Source of the DNA: Actibacterium lipolyticum
GTDB taxonomy: Bacteria; Pseudomonadota; Alphaproteobacteria; Rhodobacterales; Rhodobacteraceae
Assembly: GCF_900184935.1 (NCBI RefSeq)
Contig: NZ_FXYE01000002.1
Span: 1,479,501 to 1,543,500 of the forward strand
Direction of reading: 5' to 3'
Length of the DNA stretch: 64,000 nt
Part shown: in pieces, positions 1-6,918 of the stretch
Position numbering within the stretch: position 1 is the stretch's first letter
How the letters are laid out: every line of letters starts with the position of its first letter
Notes under the pieces: model-generated
Databases searched by the model: none
What the model was told of the DNA's origin: nothing
What the model saw: only the letters and a program-made list of their open reading frames with translations
Made by a program: the position numbers and the translations under genes

Positions 1-279
1 TTCTTCGGTATTGCCAGATGTCAGCGCGCCCGCCGCAACGCCCGCCTCGCGCAAGCCGCGCACTTGGTCCCGCATCAGGGCAATCAGCGGTGAAATCACC
101 ACCGTCACCCCATCGCGGCACAGCGCGGGCAATTGAAAGCAAAGGGATTTACCGCCGCCCGTTGGCATAATCGCCAGCGTGTTTTCACCCGCCGTTACGG
201 CATCGACAATTTCAGCCTGCCCGGGGCGAAAGCCCGAGAATCCGAAAATAGCGGCAAGAAGTTCTTCTGCGCGGTTCAT
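1..279 (-). CDS. recQ: ATP-dependent DNA helicase RecQ, N-terminal part (cut by window edge)
   Basis: A superfamily 2 3'-5' DNA helicase that acts in recombination and repair at stalled forks. Only the first 93 residues are present, because the gene runs off the left edge. The visible part has the RecQ opening: FRPGQ (residues 17-21, Q-motif region), then the Walker A motif MPTGGGKS (38-45), then motif Ia with SPLIALMRDQV. The start is an ATG read on the minus strand at 277-279. The yggT gene lies upstream on the same strand, separated by about 70 bases that hold a long inverted repeat. The family call is firm for the fragment; the RQC and HRDC domains cannot be checked here. Confidence 0.9.
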   Translation of the reverse strand, partial: MNRAEELLAAIFGFSGFRPGQAEIVDAVTAGENTLAIMPTGGGKSLCFQLPALCRDGVTVVISPLIALMRDQVRGLREAGVAAGALTSGNTEE

Positions 280-283
280 TGGG

Positions 284-328
284 CCTGTGGGATTATTGCT
301 GCTCGATTTTTTCGAACAATCCCACAGG
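284..328. repeat. 11-bp perfect inverted repeat between yggT and recQ
   Basis: CCTGTGGGATT at 284-294 pairs perfectly with AATCCCACAGG at 318-328. The 23-base loop holds a smaller TCGA...TCGA hairpin around a run of six T. There is no U-tract after the stem on the minus strand, so it is not an ordinary intrinsic terminator for yggT. It could be a weak terminator, an mRNA stability element or an operator just ahead of recQ. Confidence 0.6.
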
Positions 329-349
329 AGGATTCAGGCGGCAAGCCCC

Positions 350-637
350 TCAGGCAAAGGCGTAGAGGTTATTTCCGATGATAATCCGCAATGCATAGAT
401 CGCGACCAGCACAATCAGCGGCGCCAGATCAAGCCCGCCGGTGTTCGGCAACGCGTTTCGAATTGGGCCATAGATGGGTTCTAAAATGCGGTTCAACCCA
501 TCCCACAGCTGCGCGACCAGCGGCTGACGCAGGTTCAGAACCTGAAAACTGATAAGCCAGCTCATGATGATATGGGCGATGATGATGAACCAGACGATAT
601 CAAGGATCAGAAGCAGGATCTGCATAAGCGATTGCAT
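350..637 (-). CDS. YggT family integral membrane protein
   Basis: A small inner-membrane protein (95 aa) of the YggT family. The family is linked to cell division and osmotic tolerance, but its exact role is unknown. The sequence shows two hydrophobic blocks typical of the family: an N-terminal segment LLLILDIVWFIIIAHIIMSW followed by a C-terminal LAPLIVLVAIYALRIII. Between them is the family signature LNRILEPIYGPIRNALP. The start at 637 (MQSLMQILLL) gives the usual family length and puts the first membrane helix at the N-terminus. A GTG or ATG further upstream (to 706) would add 23 polar residues that the family lacks. Confidence 0.88.
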   Translation of the reverse strand: MQSLMQILLLILDIVWFIIIAHIIMSWLISFQVLNLRQPLVAQLWDGLNRILEPIYGPIRNALPNTGGLDLAPLIVLVAIYALRIIIGNNLYAFA

Positions 638-772
638 GGGCGCGGGTCTTTCATTGCCAACAGTTGCGGAACACAGGTAAGGGCACATGCCCCGTGTGGC
701 AACCACCTAACGCAGCGTTCATATTGACGCCGCGCCGCACTGCGGCACGTTGGCCGATAAAGGAGCCGCCCG

Positions 773-1300
773 ATGTATCCGTTTATCCGCCTATTCAAAG
801 AAATGATCATTCACCGCAACGCCCCGGCGATGCCTTTGGATGGAACGCATGTATCCCACCACATCTGCTGGCCTTGGGATTTGGACCTGTGGAACGAATT
901 GAACAACGGGCGCACACTGACGCTGTATGATCTGGGACGGATGCCCGCAGCCCGGCGCGTTGGGTTGTTAAAGACCCTAATGCAGCAGAAATGGGGGATG
1001 ACGATGGCCGGCGTGACTGTTCGGTATCGTCGCCGCGTGCGGATGTTCGACCGGTTGGAAATGCGCACGCGCTTCGTCGGCGCGGACAAAAGGTTTATCT
1101 ATATCGACCAAACGATGTGGAAAAAGGGCGAATGCTCCAGCCAAGCCGTTTATCGCGTCGCCGTGACGGGGCCGGACGGAATCGTGCCAACAGAAAAGTT
1201 GATCGAGGCGATGGGCGCAGAAAAGCTGCCCGATTTGCCCGGCTGGATCCAAACCTGGATAGAAGCAGAAGCGCAACGCCCCTGGCCACCCGCGCGATAA
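773..1300 (+). CDS. Acyl-CoA thioesterase-like (hotdog fold) protein
   Basis: A 175-aa protein of the 4HBT-like hotdog thioesterase group (THEM6/YbgC-like). The typical motif is visible as LDLWNELNNGRTLTLYDLGR near residues 37-56. It is followed by the beta strands of the fold (VTVRYRRRVRMFDRLEMRTRFVGADKRFIYIDQTMWKKGE). The start is supported by a good ribosome site, AAAGGAG, about 8 bases before the ATG. The likely role is hydrolysis of acyl-CoA or handling of an acyl group in the cytoplasm; the substrate cannot be told from sequence. It stands alone on this strand before the MFS gene. Confidence 0.75.
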   Translation: MYPFIRLFKEMIIHRNAPAMPLDGTHVSHHICWPWDLDLWNELNNGRTLTLYDLGRMPAARRVGLLKTLMQQKWGMTMAGVTVRYRRRVRMFDRLEMRTRFVGADKRFIYIDQTMWKKGECSSQAVYRVAVTGPDGIVPTEKLIEAMGAEKLPDLPGWIQTWIEAEAQRPWPPAR

Positions 1301-1369
1301 GCCCCCACAAAGCTTGCGCGCCCCTGAATTAACGGGTCATATCGGCCATAACAAAACAGGGGCAAAAGC

Positions 1370-2728
1370 ATGGAACACGTGTCGGCGAAACGGCGCATTT
1401 GGGGCTGGTTTTTCTTTGATTGGGCCAGTCAGCCTTATAACACCCTGCTTTTGACTTTCATCTTTGCGCCCTACGTCAAGGAAATGGTCGGTGATGGCTC
1501 CCAAGCGCAGGCCGCTTGGGGGTATGGCGTTGGTGCGGCCGGGCTTATCATTGCGTTTCTCGCGCCGGTGCTGGGCGCAATCGCCGACCGGTCAGGTGGC
1601 CGGATGCGGTTTATCTGGATCTTCTCTCTTCTTTATGTGGTCGGGTCGGGCGCTTTGTGGCTGGCAACACCGAATGATTTCAACATCACGCTGGTTCTGA
1701 TCTTTTTCGGGATCGGCCTGATCGGGATGGAATTTGCCACGATCTTTACCAATGCGATGCTGCCGGGCCTTGGCACGAAAAAGGAAATCGGCGGGATTTC
1801 CGGCACCGGCTGGGCGCTGGGGTATGTTGGTGGCGTTTTCGCACTGATCCTGATGCTGGCGCTGTTCGCCGAAAGCTCTTCCACCGGGAAAACCCTGATC
1901 GGGATCGACCCTATCTTTGGTCTGGATGCATCGCAGCGCGAAGGCACGCGTGCGGTTGGCCCGTTCACCGCTATCTGGTTTGCCATCTTTATGATCCCGT
2001 TCTTCATGTGGGTCCGCGAACCGCGCGAGCCTGATGCCCTTACCATCCGTCAGGCTGTTGGCTCTGCCCTGCCCGAACTGCGCCAAACCCTGCGCCACTT
2101 GCCCGATAACAAAAGCCTGTTCGCTTATCTTGGGTCGTCCATGTTCTATCGCGATGCGCTGAACGGGATGTATACATTTGGCGGCATCTATGCGGCGGGC
2201 GTCTTGGAATGGACGGTCACGGATGTCGGCGTCTTTGGTATCATTGCCGCCATCACCGGCGCGATTTTTGCTTGGTTGGGCGGCAAGGCCGATAACCGTT
2301 TCGGCCCCAAGCCAGTGATCATCACCTGCGTTCTGGTTCTGACGGGCGTCGCCATCGCGGTGGTCTTCGTTTCGCGCTCTTCCGTTTTGGGCATCCCGGT
2401 TGAGGCGACCTCCAACCTGCCCGACATCGCGTTTTACGTCATCGGGGCGTTGATCGGTGCCGCGGGTGGCGCGCTGCAATCGGCCAGCCGTACAATGATG
2501 GTTCGCCAAGCTAACCCCCACCGCATGACAGAGGCGTTTGGCCTGTATGCACTGGCCGGAAAAGCGACTTCGTTCATCGCTCCACTTGCCATTGCGGTGG
2601 TGACTGACGTCACGGGAAGCCAACAATTGGGAATTTCTCCCCTCATCCTTCTCTTCCTTATTGGGCTGTTTTTGCTAGTCTGGGTAAAACCAGATGGCGA
2701 ACGAGCAGAAACATGGTCCGCATCCTAA
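1370..2728 (+). CDS. MFS transporter, UMF1/Atg22-like permease
   Basis: A 452-aa multi-pass inner-membrane transporter. The N-terminus (IWGWFFFDWASQPYNTLLLTFIFAPY) and the long interrupted loop after transmembrane segment 6 match the UMF1 family of the major facilitator superfamily, which is related to yeast Atg22. About twelve hydrophobic segments can be counted. Atg22 exports amino acids from the vacuole; the bacterial substrates are not established. The 3' end overlaps the start of mepA by 16 bases, so the two are probably translated from one mRNA. Confidence 0.85.
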   Translation: MEHVSAKRRIWGWFFFDWASQPYNTLLLTFIFAPYVKEMVGDGSQAQAAWGYGVGAAGLIIAFLAPVLGAIADRSGGRMRFIWIFSLLYVVGSGALWLATPNDFNITLVLIFFGIGLIGMEFATIFTNAMLPGLGTKKEIGGISGTGWALGYVGGVFALILMLALFAESSSTGKTLIGIDPIFGLDASQREGTRAVGPFTAIWFAIFMIPFFMWVREPREPDALTIRQAVGSALPELRQTLRHLPDNKSLFAYLGSSMFYRDALNGMYTFGGIYAAGVLEWTVTDVGVFGIIAAITGAIFAWLGGKADNRFGPKPVIITCVLVLTGVAIAVVFVSRSSVLGIPVEATSNLPDIAFYVIGALIGAAGGALQSASRTMMVRQANPHRMTEAFGLYALAGKATSFIAPLAIAVVTDVTGSQQLGISPLILLFLIGLFLLVWVKPDGERAETWSAS

Positions 2729-3600
2729 CAACACTCTTCCTTATTCTTGGCTTGGCAAGCACTGCCGGGGCGCAGGAAAAGGCGAACAAGCTTTTTGGGG
2801 CAAAGCGTAACGCCTCGGCGCAGGCGCCAGCGGCGATTGGCACCTATGCAAAGGGGTGTGGCGCCGGGTTGGTCGAACTGGCTGAAAACGGCCCGACGTG
2901 GCAGGCGATGCGCCTTAGCCGCAACCGCAATTGGGGCCACCCCGATACGATCGCCTTTATCAAACGCCTAAGCGTCGAGGCGCGGCGCCAAGGCTGGGCC
3001 GGCCTTTACGTCGGCGATATCAGCCAGCCGCGCGGTGGGCCGATGACGTCTGGCCATTCATCGCACCAAATCGGGCTGGATGCCGATATTTGGCTGCTGC
3101 CCCCCAAACGCCTGAACCTGACGCGGAAAGAGCGCGAAGAGATCAGCTCTCTCAACGTGCGCAGCAAGGATCAGCGCAGCGTGAACAGCAACTTCACCCG
3201 CGCGCATTACAACATCATTAAGGCCGCCGCGCTGGACCCTGCGGTTGACCGCATCTTCATCACCGCCCCCGTGAAGGTAGAGATGTGCAAAACCGCCAAG
3301 CGAAAAGACAAAGCCTGGCTTCAGAAAATCCGGCCGCTTTATGGGCACAACACCCATTTTCACGTCCGCCTGAAATGCCCTGCGGGTTCAAATTTCTGCA
3401 AAACGCAGAAACCGACCGTGGCCGAGCTTTCGAACGGCGGTAACGGCTGTGACGAGACGCTGAATTGGTGGGTTACCGATTACCTGAACCCACCCAAAAC
3501 CACGGCGAAGCCCAAGAAAACGCCCAAAAAGCGCGGAGCGCGCGATTATACAATGGCGGATCTGCCCAACCAATGCGCGCGCGTTCTTTCCTCGCGATAA
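2713..3600 (+). CDS. mepA: Penicillin-insensitive murein endopeptidase MepA (peptidase M74)
   Basis: A periplasmic zinc enzyme that cuts the D-Ala-mDAP cross-links of peptidoglycan. The 295-aa protein starts with a signal peptide (MVRILTTLFLILGLASTAGA, cut near residue 20). It then shows the LAS-family metal motif GHSSHQIGLDADIW with H118 and D125 in the H-x6-D arrangement, and later HNTHFHVRL, which supplies the third histidine ligand. A C-terminal cysteine-rich part ends in a lysine-rich linker. The length is close to E. coli MepA (274 aa). The gene starts inside the MFS gene and ends 28 bases inside the next gene, so the three look co-expressed. Confidence 0.92.
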   Translation: MVRILTTLFLILGLASTAGAQEKANKLFGAKRNASAQAPAAIGTYAKGCGAGLVELAENGPTWQAMRLSRNRNWGHPDTIAFIKRLSVEARRQGWAGLYVGDISQPRGGPMTSGHSSHQIGLDADIWLLPPKRLNLTRKEREEISSLNVRSKDQRSVNSNFTRAHYNIIKAAALDPAVDRIFITAPVKVEMCKTAKRKDKAWLQKIRPLYGHNTHFHVRLKCPAGSNFCKTQKPTVAELSNGGNGCDETLNWWVTDYLNPPKTTAKPKKTPKKRGARDYTMADLPNQCARVLSSR

Positions 3601-4457
3601 CCCTTGCGATTATCACATCTGCAATTCCTCTGGCAGCGGACCCTGAAAAGGCGACGCTGCTGGGCGAATTCGTCTGGACGATTGAACACGAATCCTTCGG
3701 CGGCTTTTCGGGCCTAGAGCTTTCCAAAGACGGCCGCACATTTACCGCCATTTCGGATCGCGGGGCATTCATGACGGGCCAATTCGCCCGCGCAAACGGC
3801 GCAATCACGGGTATCGAAAACCTGACGCTGACGCCGATCAAAGACATCAATGGTGGCGCCCTGCCCGAAGACATTACAGACCCAGAAGGGCTGGCCATTC
3901 GCAGTGACGGGCGGATTTTCATCTCGTTCGAAGGCTATCATCGGGTCTGGACCTATCGCGACACCGCGTCCGAAGGCGCGTGGCTGCCCCGCCATGCCGA
4001 TTTCATGGCGATGCAGAACAACTCCTCTCTCGAAGCATTGGCAATCTCACCCGACGGTACGCTGTTCACACTGCCGGAACGTTCAGGACACAAGGCGCGC
4101 CCTTTCCCCGTCTACCGGTACCGCCACGGGACATGGACACAGCCGTTCACCATCCCACGTCGCGGCGATTTCCTGCCGGTTGGGGCCGACATCGGGCCCG
4201 ACGACCGGTTCTATCTGTTAGAGCGCGACTTCCACGGCGTTTTTGGGTTCAGCACCCGCATCAGGCGCTTCACCATTGGGCCGCGCGGCTTTGCCAATGA
4301 ACAGGAATTGCTAGTCACCGAAGTCGGCCAACATGACAACCTAGAAGGCATCAGCGTGTGGCGCGACGAAGCCGGATTGGTCATGACCTTGCTGTCAGAC
4401 GACAATTTCCACTGGGCCCAGCACACCGAATTCGTTGAATACCGCGCTGCGGAATAG
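3573..4457 (+). CDS. Esterase-like activity of phytase family protein (exported)
   Basis: A 294-aa exported protein. The start at 3573 (MRARSFLAITLAIITSAIPLAA) gives a proper signal peptide, and it overlaps the mepA 3' end by 28 bases in another frame. The mature part has the repeats of a beta-propeller: FSGLELSKDGRTFTAISDRG, DPEGLAIRSDGRIFISFEG, LEALAISPDGTLFTLPE and LEGISVWRDEAG. This pattern is typical of the 'esterase-like activity of phytase' domain. The real substrate is not known, though phosphate or organic ester release in the periplasm is the usual guess. It is the last gene of the run that starts with the MFS transporter. Confidence 0.8.
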   Translation: MRARSFLAITLAIITSAIPLAADPEKATLLGEFVWTIEHESFGGFSGLELSKDGRTFTAISDRGAFMTGQFARANGAITGIENLTLTPIKDINGGALPEDITDPEGLAIRSDGRIFISFEGYHRVWTYRDTASEGAWLPRHADFMAMQNNSSLEALAISPDGTLFTLPERSGHKARPFPVYRYRHGTWTQPFTIPRRGDFLPVGADIGPDDRFYLLERDFHGVFGFSTRIRRFTIGPRGFANEQELLVTEVGQHDNLEGISVWRDEAGLVMTLLSDDNFHWAQHTEFVEYRAAE

Positions 4458-4547
4458 CTTGATTTAAAGCACAGCGGTGGTTAGCTGAGCCAGCTTCGCC
4501 CGATGGGCCGCCAAGTTTCCGCAACCTTGTAAAAACGGATCATAACC

Positions 4548-5171
4548 ATGAACCGCACGATCATTCCCGGCGTAATCGCGATGGCCGCCATCGTCGTGGC
4601 CTCTAACATCCTTGTGCAATTTCTGTTCGGCCAATGGCTGACGTGGGGTGCGTTCACCTATCCCGTTGCGTTCTTGGTGACCGACGTGATGAACCGCGTC
4701 TATGGCGTTGGCCCGGCGCGAAAGGTTGTGTTCGCTGGGTTCATCGTTGGCGTGATCTGTTCGTTGATCGGCACGCAGATCATGGGCGAATTCGGCCCGC
4801 TGGTGACGCTGCGCATCGCGCTTGGATCGGGCATCGCGTTCCTGACCGCACAGCTGTTGGACGTGGCGATTTTCGACCGGCTGCGCGAAGGCGCGTGGTG
4901 GAAGGCACCGTTAGCCTCAACGTTTATTGGGTCTTCGGTTGATACGGCGCTGTTTTTCAGCATCGCGTTTTCGGGGGCTTTGACGTTTCTGGAACCGGCC
5001 AACGATGTCAGCTGGGCGGGCGAGGCTTTGCCCCTGATTGGGGTCGGCCCGGTGGTGCCTTTGTGGGTTTCGCTGGCCGTGGCGGATTGGCTTGTTAAAC
5101 TTTCGCTCGCTTTATTGGCACTTCTGCCGTTTCGCCTAATTGTGAAGCGATTAATGGCACGGGTTGCGTAA
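4548..5171 (+). CDS. Queuosine precursor transporter (YhhQ/VUT family)
   Basis: A 207-aa inner-membrane protein of the YhhQ (VUT/QPTR) family, which takes up queuosine precursors such as preQ0/preQ1 or queuine. The sequence has about six hydrophobic segments and the family signature TYPVAFLVTDVMNRVYG near residues 37-53, then RKVVFAGF and ASTFIGSSVDTALFF. A gene for the last step of queuosine synthesis, queG, lies elsewhere in this window (32.2-33.2 kb). The 90-base leader upstream can fold into a small hairpin and might be regulatory, but I could not match it to a known preQ1 riboswitch class. Confidence 0.88.
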   Translation: MNRTIIPGVIAMAAIVVASNILVQFLFGQWLTWGAFTYPVAFLVTDVMNRVYGVGPARKVVFAGFIVGVICSLIGTQIMGEFGPLVTLRIALGSGIAFLTAQLLDVAIFDRLREGAWWKAPLASTFIGSSVDTALFFSIAFSGALTFLEPANDVSWAGEALPLIGVGPVVPLWVSLAVADWLVKLSLALLALLPFRLIVKRLMARVA

Positions 5172-5177
5172 AAAGTT

Positions 5178-5206
5178 TTGACAAACACTAAATCTGTGGC
5201 ACCCTA
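5178..5206 (+). promoter_or_regulatory. Probable sigma-70 promoter of a small transcript
   Basis: A perfect -35 hexamer TTGACA lies at 5178-5183. A spacing of 17 bases leads to ACCCTA at 5201-5206, a poor -10. The -35 and the short distance to the strong ribosome site downstream support a promoter here, but the -10 is not convincing by itself. Confidence 0.5.
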
Positions 5207-5223
5207 CCTCTAACGGCAACAGC

Positions 5224-5241
5224 AGAAAGGAGGTGGTCCAG
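5224..5241 (+). promoter_or_regulatory. Extended Shine-Dalgarno complementary to the whole 16S rRNA tail
   Basis: AGAAAGGAGGTGGTCCAG can pair over 18 bases with the 16S rRNA 3' end usual in this group (CTGGATCACCTCCTTTCT). There are 17 Watson-Crick pairs and one G-U wobble. Normal ribosome sites here pair over 4-7 bases. It sits directly before, and overlaps the first base of, a GTG start at 5241. Confidence 0.75.
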
Positions 5242-5297
5242 TGTCTAGAGTGATATTGGAGAGAGGTGTCCGAACAGTTGAGGAGGCCGTTGTCTAG
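5241..5297 (+). CDS. 18-aa small ORF with super-strong ribosome site
   Basis: GTG start and TAG stop, coding for MSRVILERGVRTVEEAVV. I do not recognise the peptide. It is the only ORF in a short, self-contained transcription unit: a -35 TTGACA about 60 bases upstream, an 18-nt extended Shine-Dalgarno that includes the first base of the start codon, then hairpins, and an intrinsic terminator at 5368-5394. The peptide is charged and probably helical, with no membrane segment. It could be a real small protein, a leader peptide, or the coding part of a dual-function RNA. The base sequence also contains TCTAGA twice, at 5244-5249 and 5293-5298, framing the ORF. Confidence 0.5.
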   Translation: MSRVILERGVRTVEEAVV

Positions 5298-5367
5298 ACG
5301 AACAACCTAGGCAGAACATCCTTGATTGGGCTTTGCTCTAACTGGCCCATCTCCCAACATACTCGAA

Positions 5368-5394
5368 GGGCTGTCGTTTTCCGGCAGCCCTTTT
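5368..5394 (+). terminator. Intrinsic terminator of the small transcript upstream of arfB
   Basis: GGGCTGTCG (5368-5376) pairs with CGGCAGCCC (5382-5390) across a TTTTC loop, with one G-U pair, and is followed at once by TTTT. This is a classic rho-independent terminator. It lies 70 bases before the arfB start, so it ends the small transcript or acts as an attenuator for arfB. Confidence 0.88.
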
Positions 5395-5463
5395 CGTTTG
5401 CAAGAATTCTTGCAAGACTTACAGGTTCACAGGCCCCGTTCTTTAAAGACTTGAAAGCGTAAA

Positions 5464-5883
5464 ATGCCCCTTCGGATTAACGATCAGATAACGATTGAAG
5501 ACTGGGAACTGACAGAGGCCTTCAGCCGCGCATCGGGGCCGGGCGGGCAGAACGTGAACAAAGTGTCCACCGCCGTGGACCTGCGGTTCGAGGCGGACCG
5601 ATCCCCCAACCTGCCCGGCCCGGTGAAAAACCGGCTGAAACGTCTGGCCGGTCGGCGCTGGACGAAGGACGGCGCGGTGGTCATTCAATGCGACGAAACC
5701 CGCAGCCAAGCCCGCAACCGCGACATCGCACGAGAGCGGCTGGTAGAGCTGATCAGCAAAGCCTTGGTCGCGCCCAAGCGCAGGGTGGCGACGAAACCCA
5801 CGTTGGGATCAAAGAAACGCCGGTTAAAGGCGAAGAAGGTCCGCGGGGAAGTTAAGGCGTTGAGGGGGCGGGTTGAGGAGTAA
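5464..5883 (+). CDS. arfB: Alternative ribosome-rescue peptidyl-tRNA hydrolase ArfB (YaeJ/ICT1)
   Basis: A 139-aa release-factor-like protein that enters the A site of ribosomes stalled on mRNAs without a stop codon and hydrolyses the peptidyl-tRNA. The catalytic GGQ tripeptide lies at residues 27-29 (SGPGGQNVNK). The C-terminus is a basic tail (KKRRLKAKKVRGEVK) that in this family plugs the empty mRNA channel. The length matches E. coli YaeJ (140 aa). Upstream is a terminated small transcript with a very strong ribosome site, which may bear on its control. The ribosome site of arfB itself is weak. Confidence 0.95.
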   Translation: MPLRINDQITIEDWELTEAFSRASGPGGQNVNKVSTAVDLRFEADRSPNLPGPVKNRLKRLAGRRWTKDGAVVIQCDETRSQARNRDIARERLVELISKALVAPKRRVATKPTLGSKKRRLKAKKVRGEVKALRGRVEE

Positions 5884-5937
5884 GAGGTACAGAGCCAAAA
5901 TCAGAGACAGGGATCATTGTTCTAAGGAAAATTGTTT

Positions 5938-6918
5938 ATGTTATCTAGCATGCTGAGTGAAATTTCGATTCAGTACATATTTGAGCGCGCAAAGCCATTT
6001 GCAGGAAATAAATTCGGAAACTTTGTACGCCACGACCTCCCGATCGAAGCGAAAAAACAACTCATATTTTGGCCCTTTGATCTAAAAGTGAAGTCAAGTG
6101 TCGGAGCCGGAAACTGGGCCAGCGTTCCCTGGCTTGGGTTCTTTGATCCTTTAATTACGGAAACCGCGACAAAGGGGTTTTACGTTGTCTATTTGATAAA
6201 TACGCAGGATCAATCCTACTCGCTCTCAATGAATCAGGGAGCCACAGCTGTTTATGAGGAGTTCGGGCAAAGTCGGGGACGGGATGTTCTAAAACGCCGG
6301 GCACAAGACATTGCCGAAAGAGTCCAGGATTTCGCGAGCGGTTTTGACACATCACCCATTCAACTAGGCTCAAAAGAATCTTTGCCACTGGGTTATGAGG
6401 CCGGCCATGCATTTGGTCGTACATATCAAGCCAACAAGGTTTCTGAAAATGAGCTGATTGCCGATCTTAAAAACATGCTCTCAGCCTATAGCGCTCTGGT
6501 AGATCGAGGTGGAACAGTTCCTACCGATCTCATGCTTGCTGAAGCCGGCTCCCAAGACATAGACGAAACGAGAAGATACATTCTGTCTCGTCGCATTGAG
6601 AGATCGAACAATGTTCGACGCGATGTGTTGGCAACGCGCAAAGCGATCTGCGAGGGCTGCGGCTTAAATCCAAAAATCGACTACAAATTCACTGGGCGTG
6701 AAGACAACACTCCATTGGATGTACACCATTCAAAGCCACTTCGTGAACTCGCCGAAGGTGAAACTAGACGATACCGGATACCCGACGATTTTCTTGTGCT
6801 CTGTCCCAATTGCCATCGGATGATCCACAAACAAAACGACCCGTCCAATCTTCAAGAACTAAAAAATAGGATTGGGTTTCGATACATGCGTGATGTTGCA
6901 CTTGGCTACTCACCCTAA
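5938..6918 (+). CDS. MrcB N-terminal-domain / HNH endonuclease (putative modification-dependent restriction enzyme)
   Basis: A 326-aa protein with two parts. Residues of about 20-170 resemble the MrcB-like N-terminal domain (DUF3578): the run [19 protein letters not shown], then [11 protein letters not shown] and LSMNQGAT. This domain occurs in McrB-type, modified-DNA-targeting restriction proteins. The C-terminal part is an HNH nuclease with [13 protein letters not shown] and [10 protein letters not shown], which supply the zinc cysteines and catalytic histidines. The chosen ATG at 5938 has AAGGA nine bases upstream; a TTG two codons earlier is too close to it. The gene is clearly AT-richer (about 47% GC in sampled lines) than its neighbours, and its end overlaps pncB by 4 bases tail to tail. 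It looks acquired and probably acts in defence; its substrate is inferred. Confidence 0.8.
   Translation: MLSSMLSEISIQYIFERAKPFAGNKFGNFVRHDLPIEAKKQLIFWPFDLKVKSSVGAGNWASVPWLGFFDPLITETATKGFYVVYLINTQDQSYSLSMNQGATAVYEEFGQSRGRDVLKRRAQDIAERVQDFASGFDTSPIQLGSKESLPLGYEAGHAFGRTYQANKVSENELIADLKNMLSAYSALVDRGGTVPTDLMLAEAGSQDIDETRRYILSRRIERSNNVRRDVLATRKAICEGCGLNPKIDYKFTGREDNTPLDVHHSKPLRELAEGETRRYRIPDDFLVLCPNCHRMIHKQNDPSNLQELKNRIGFRYMRDVALGYSP

Noticed and set aside
4458-4547. preQ1-I riboswitch before the transporter gene
   Set aside because: The class I loop and the A-rich tail that pairs with it are not seen.
5934-5940. TTG start at 5932 for the HNH gene
   Set aside because: AAGGA is only three bases ahead of this TTG; the ATG at 5938 has the proper spacing.
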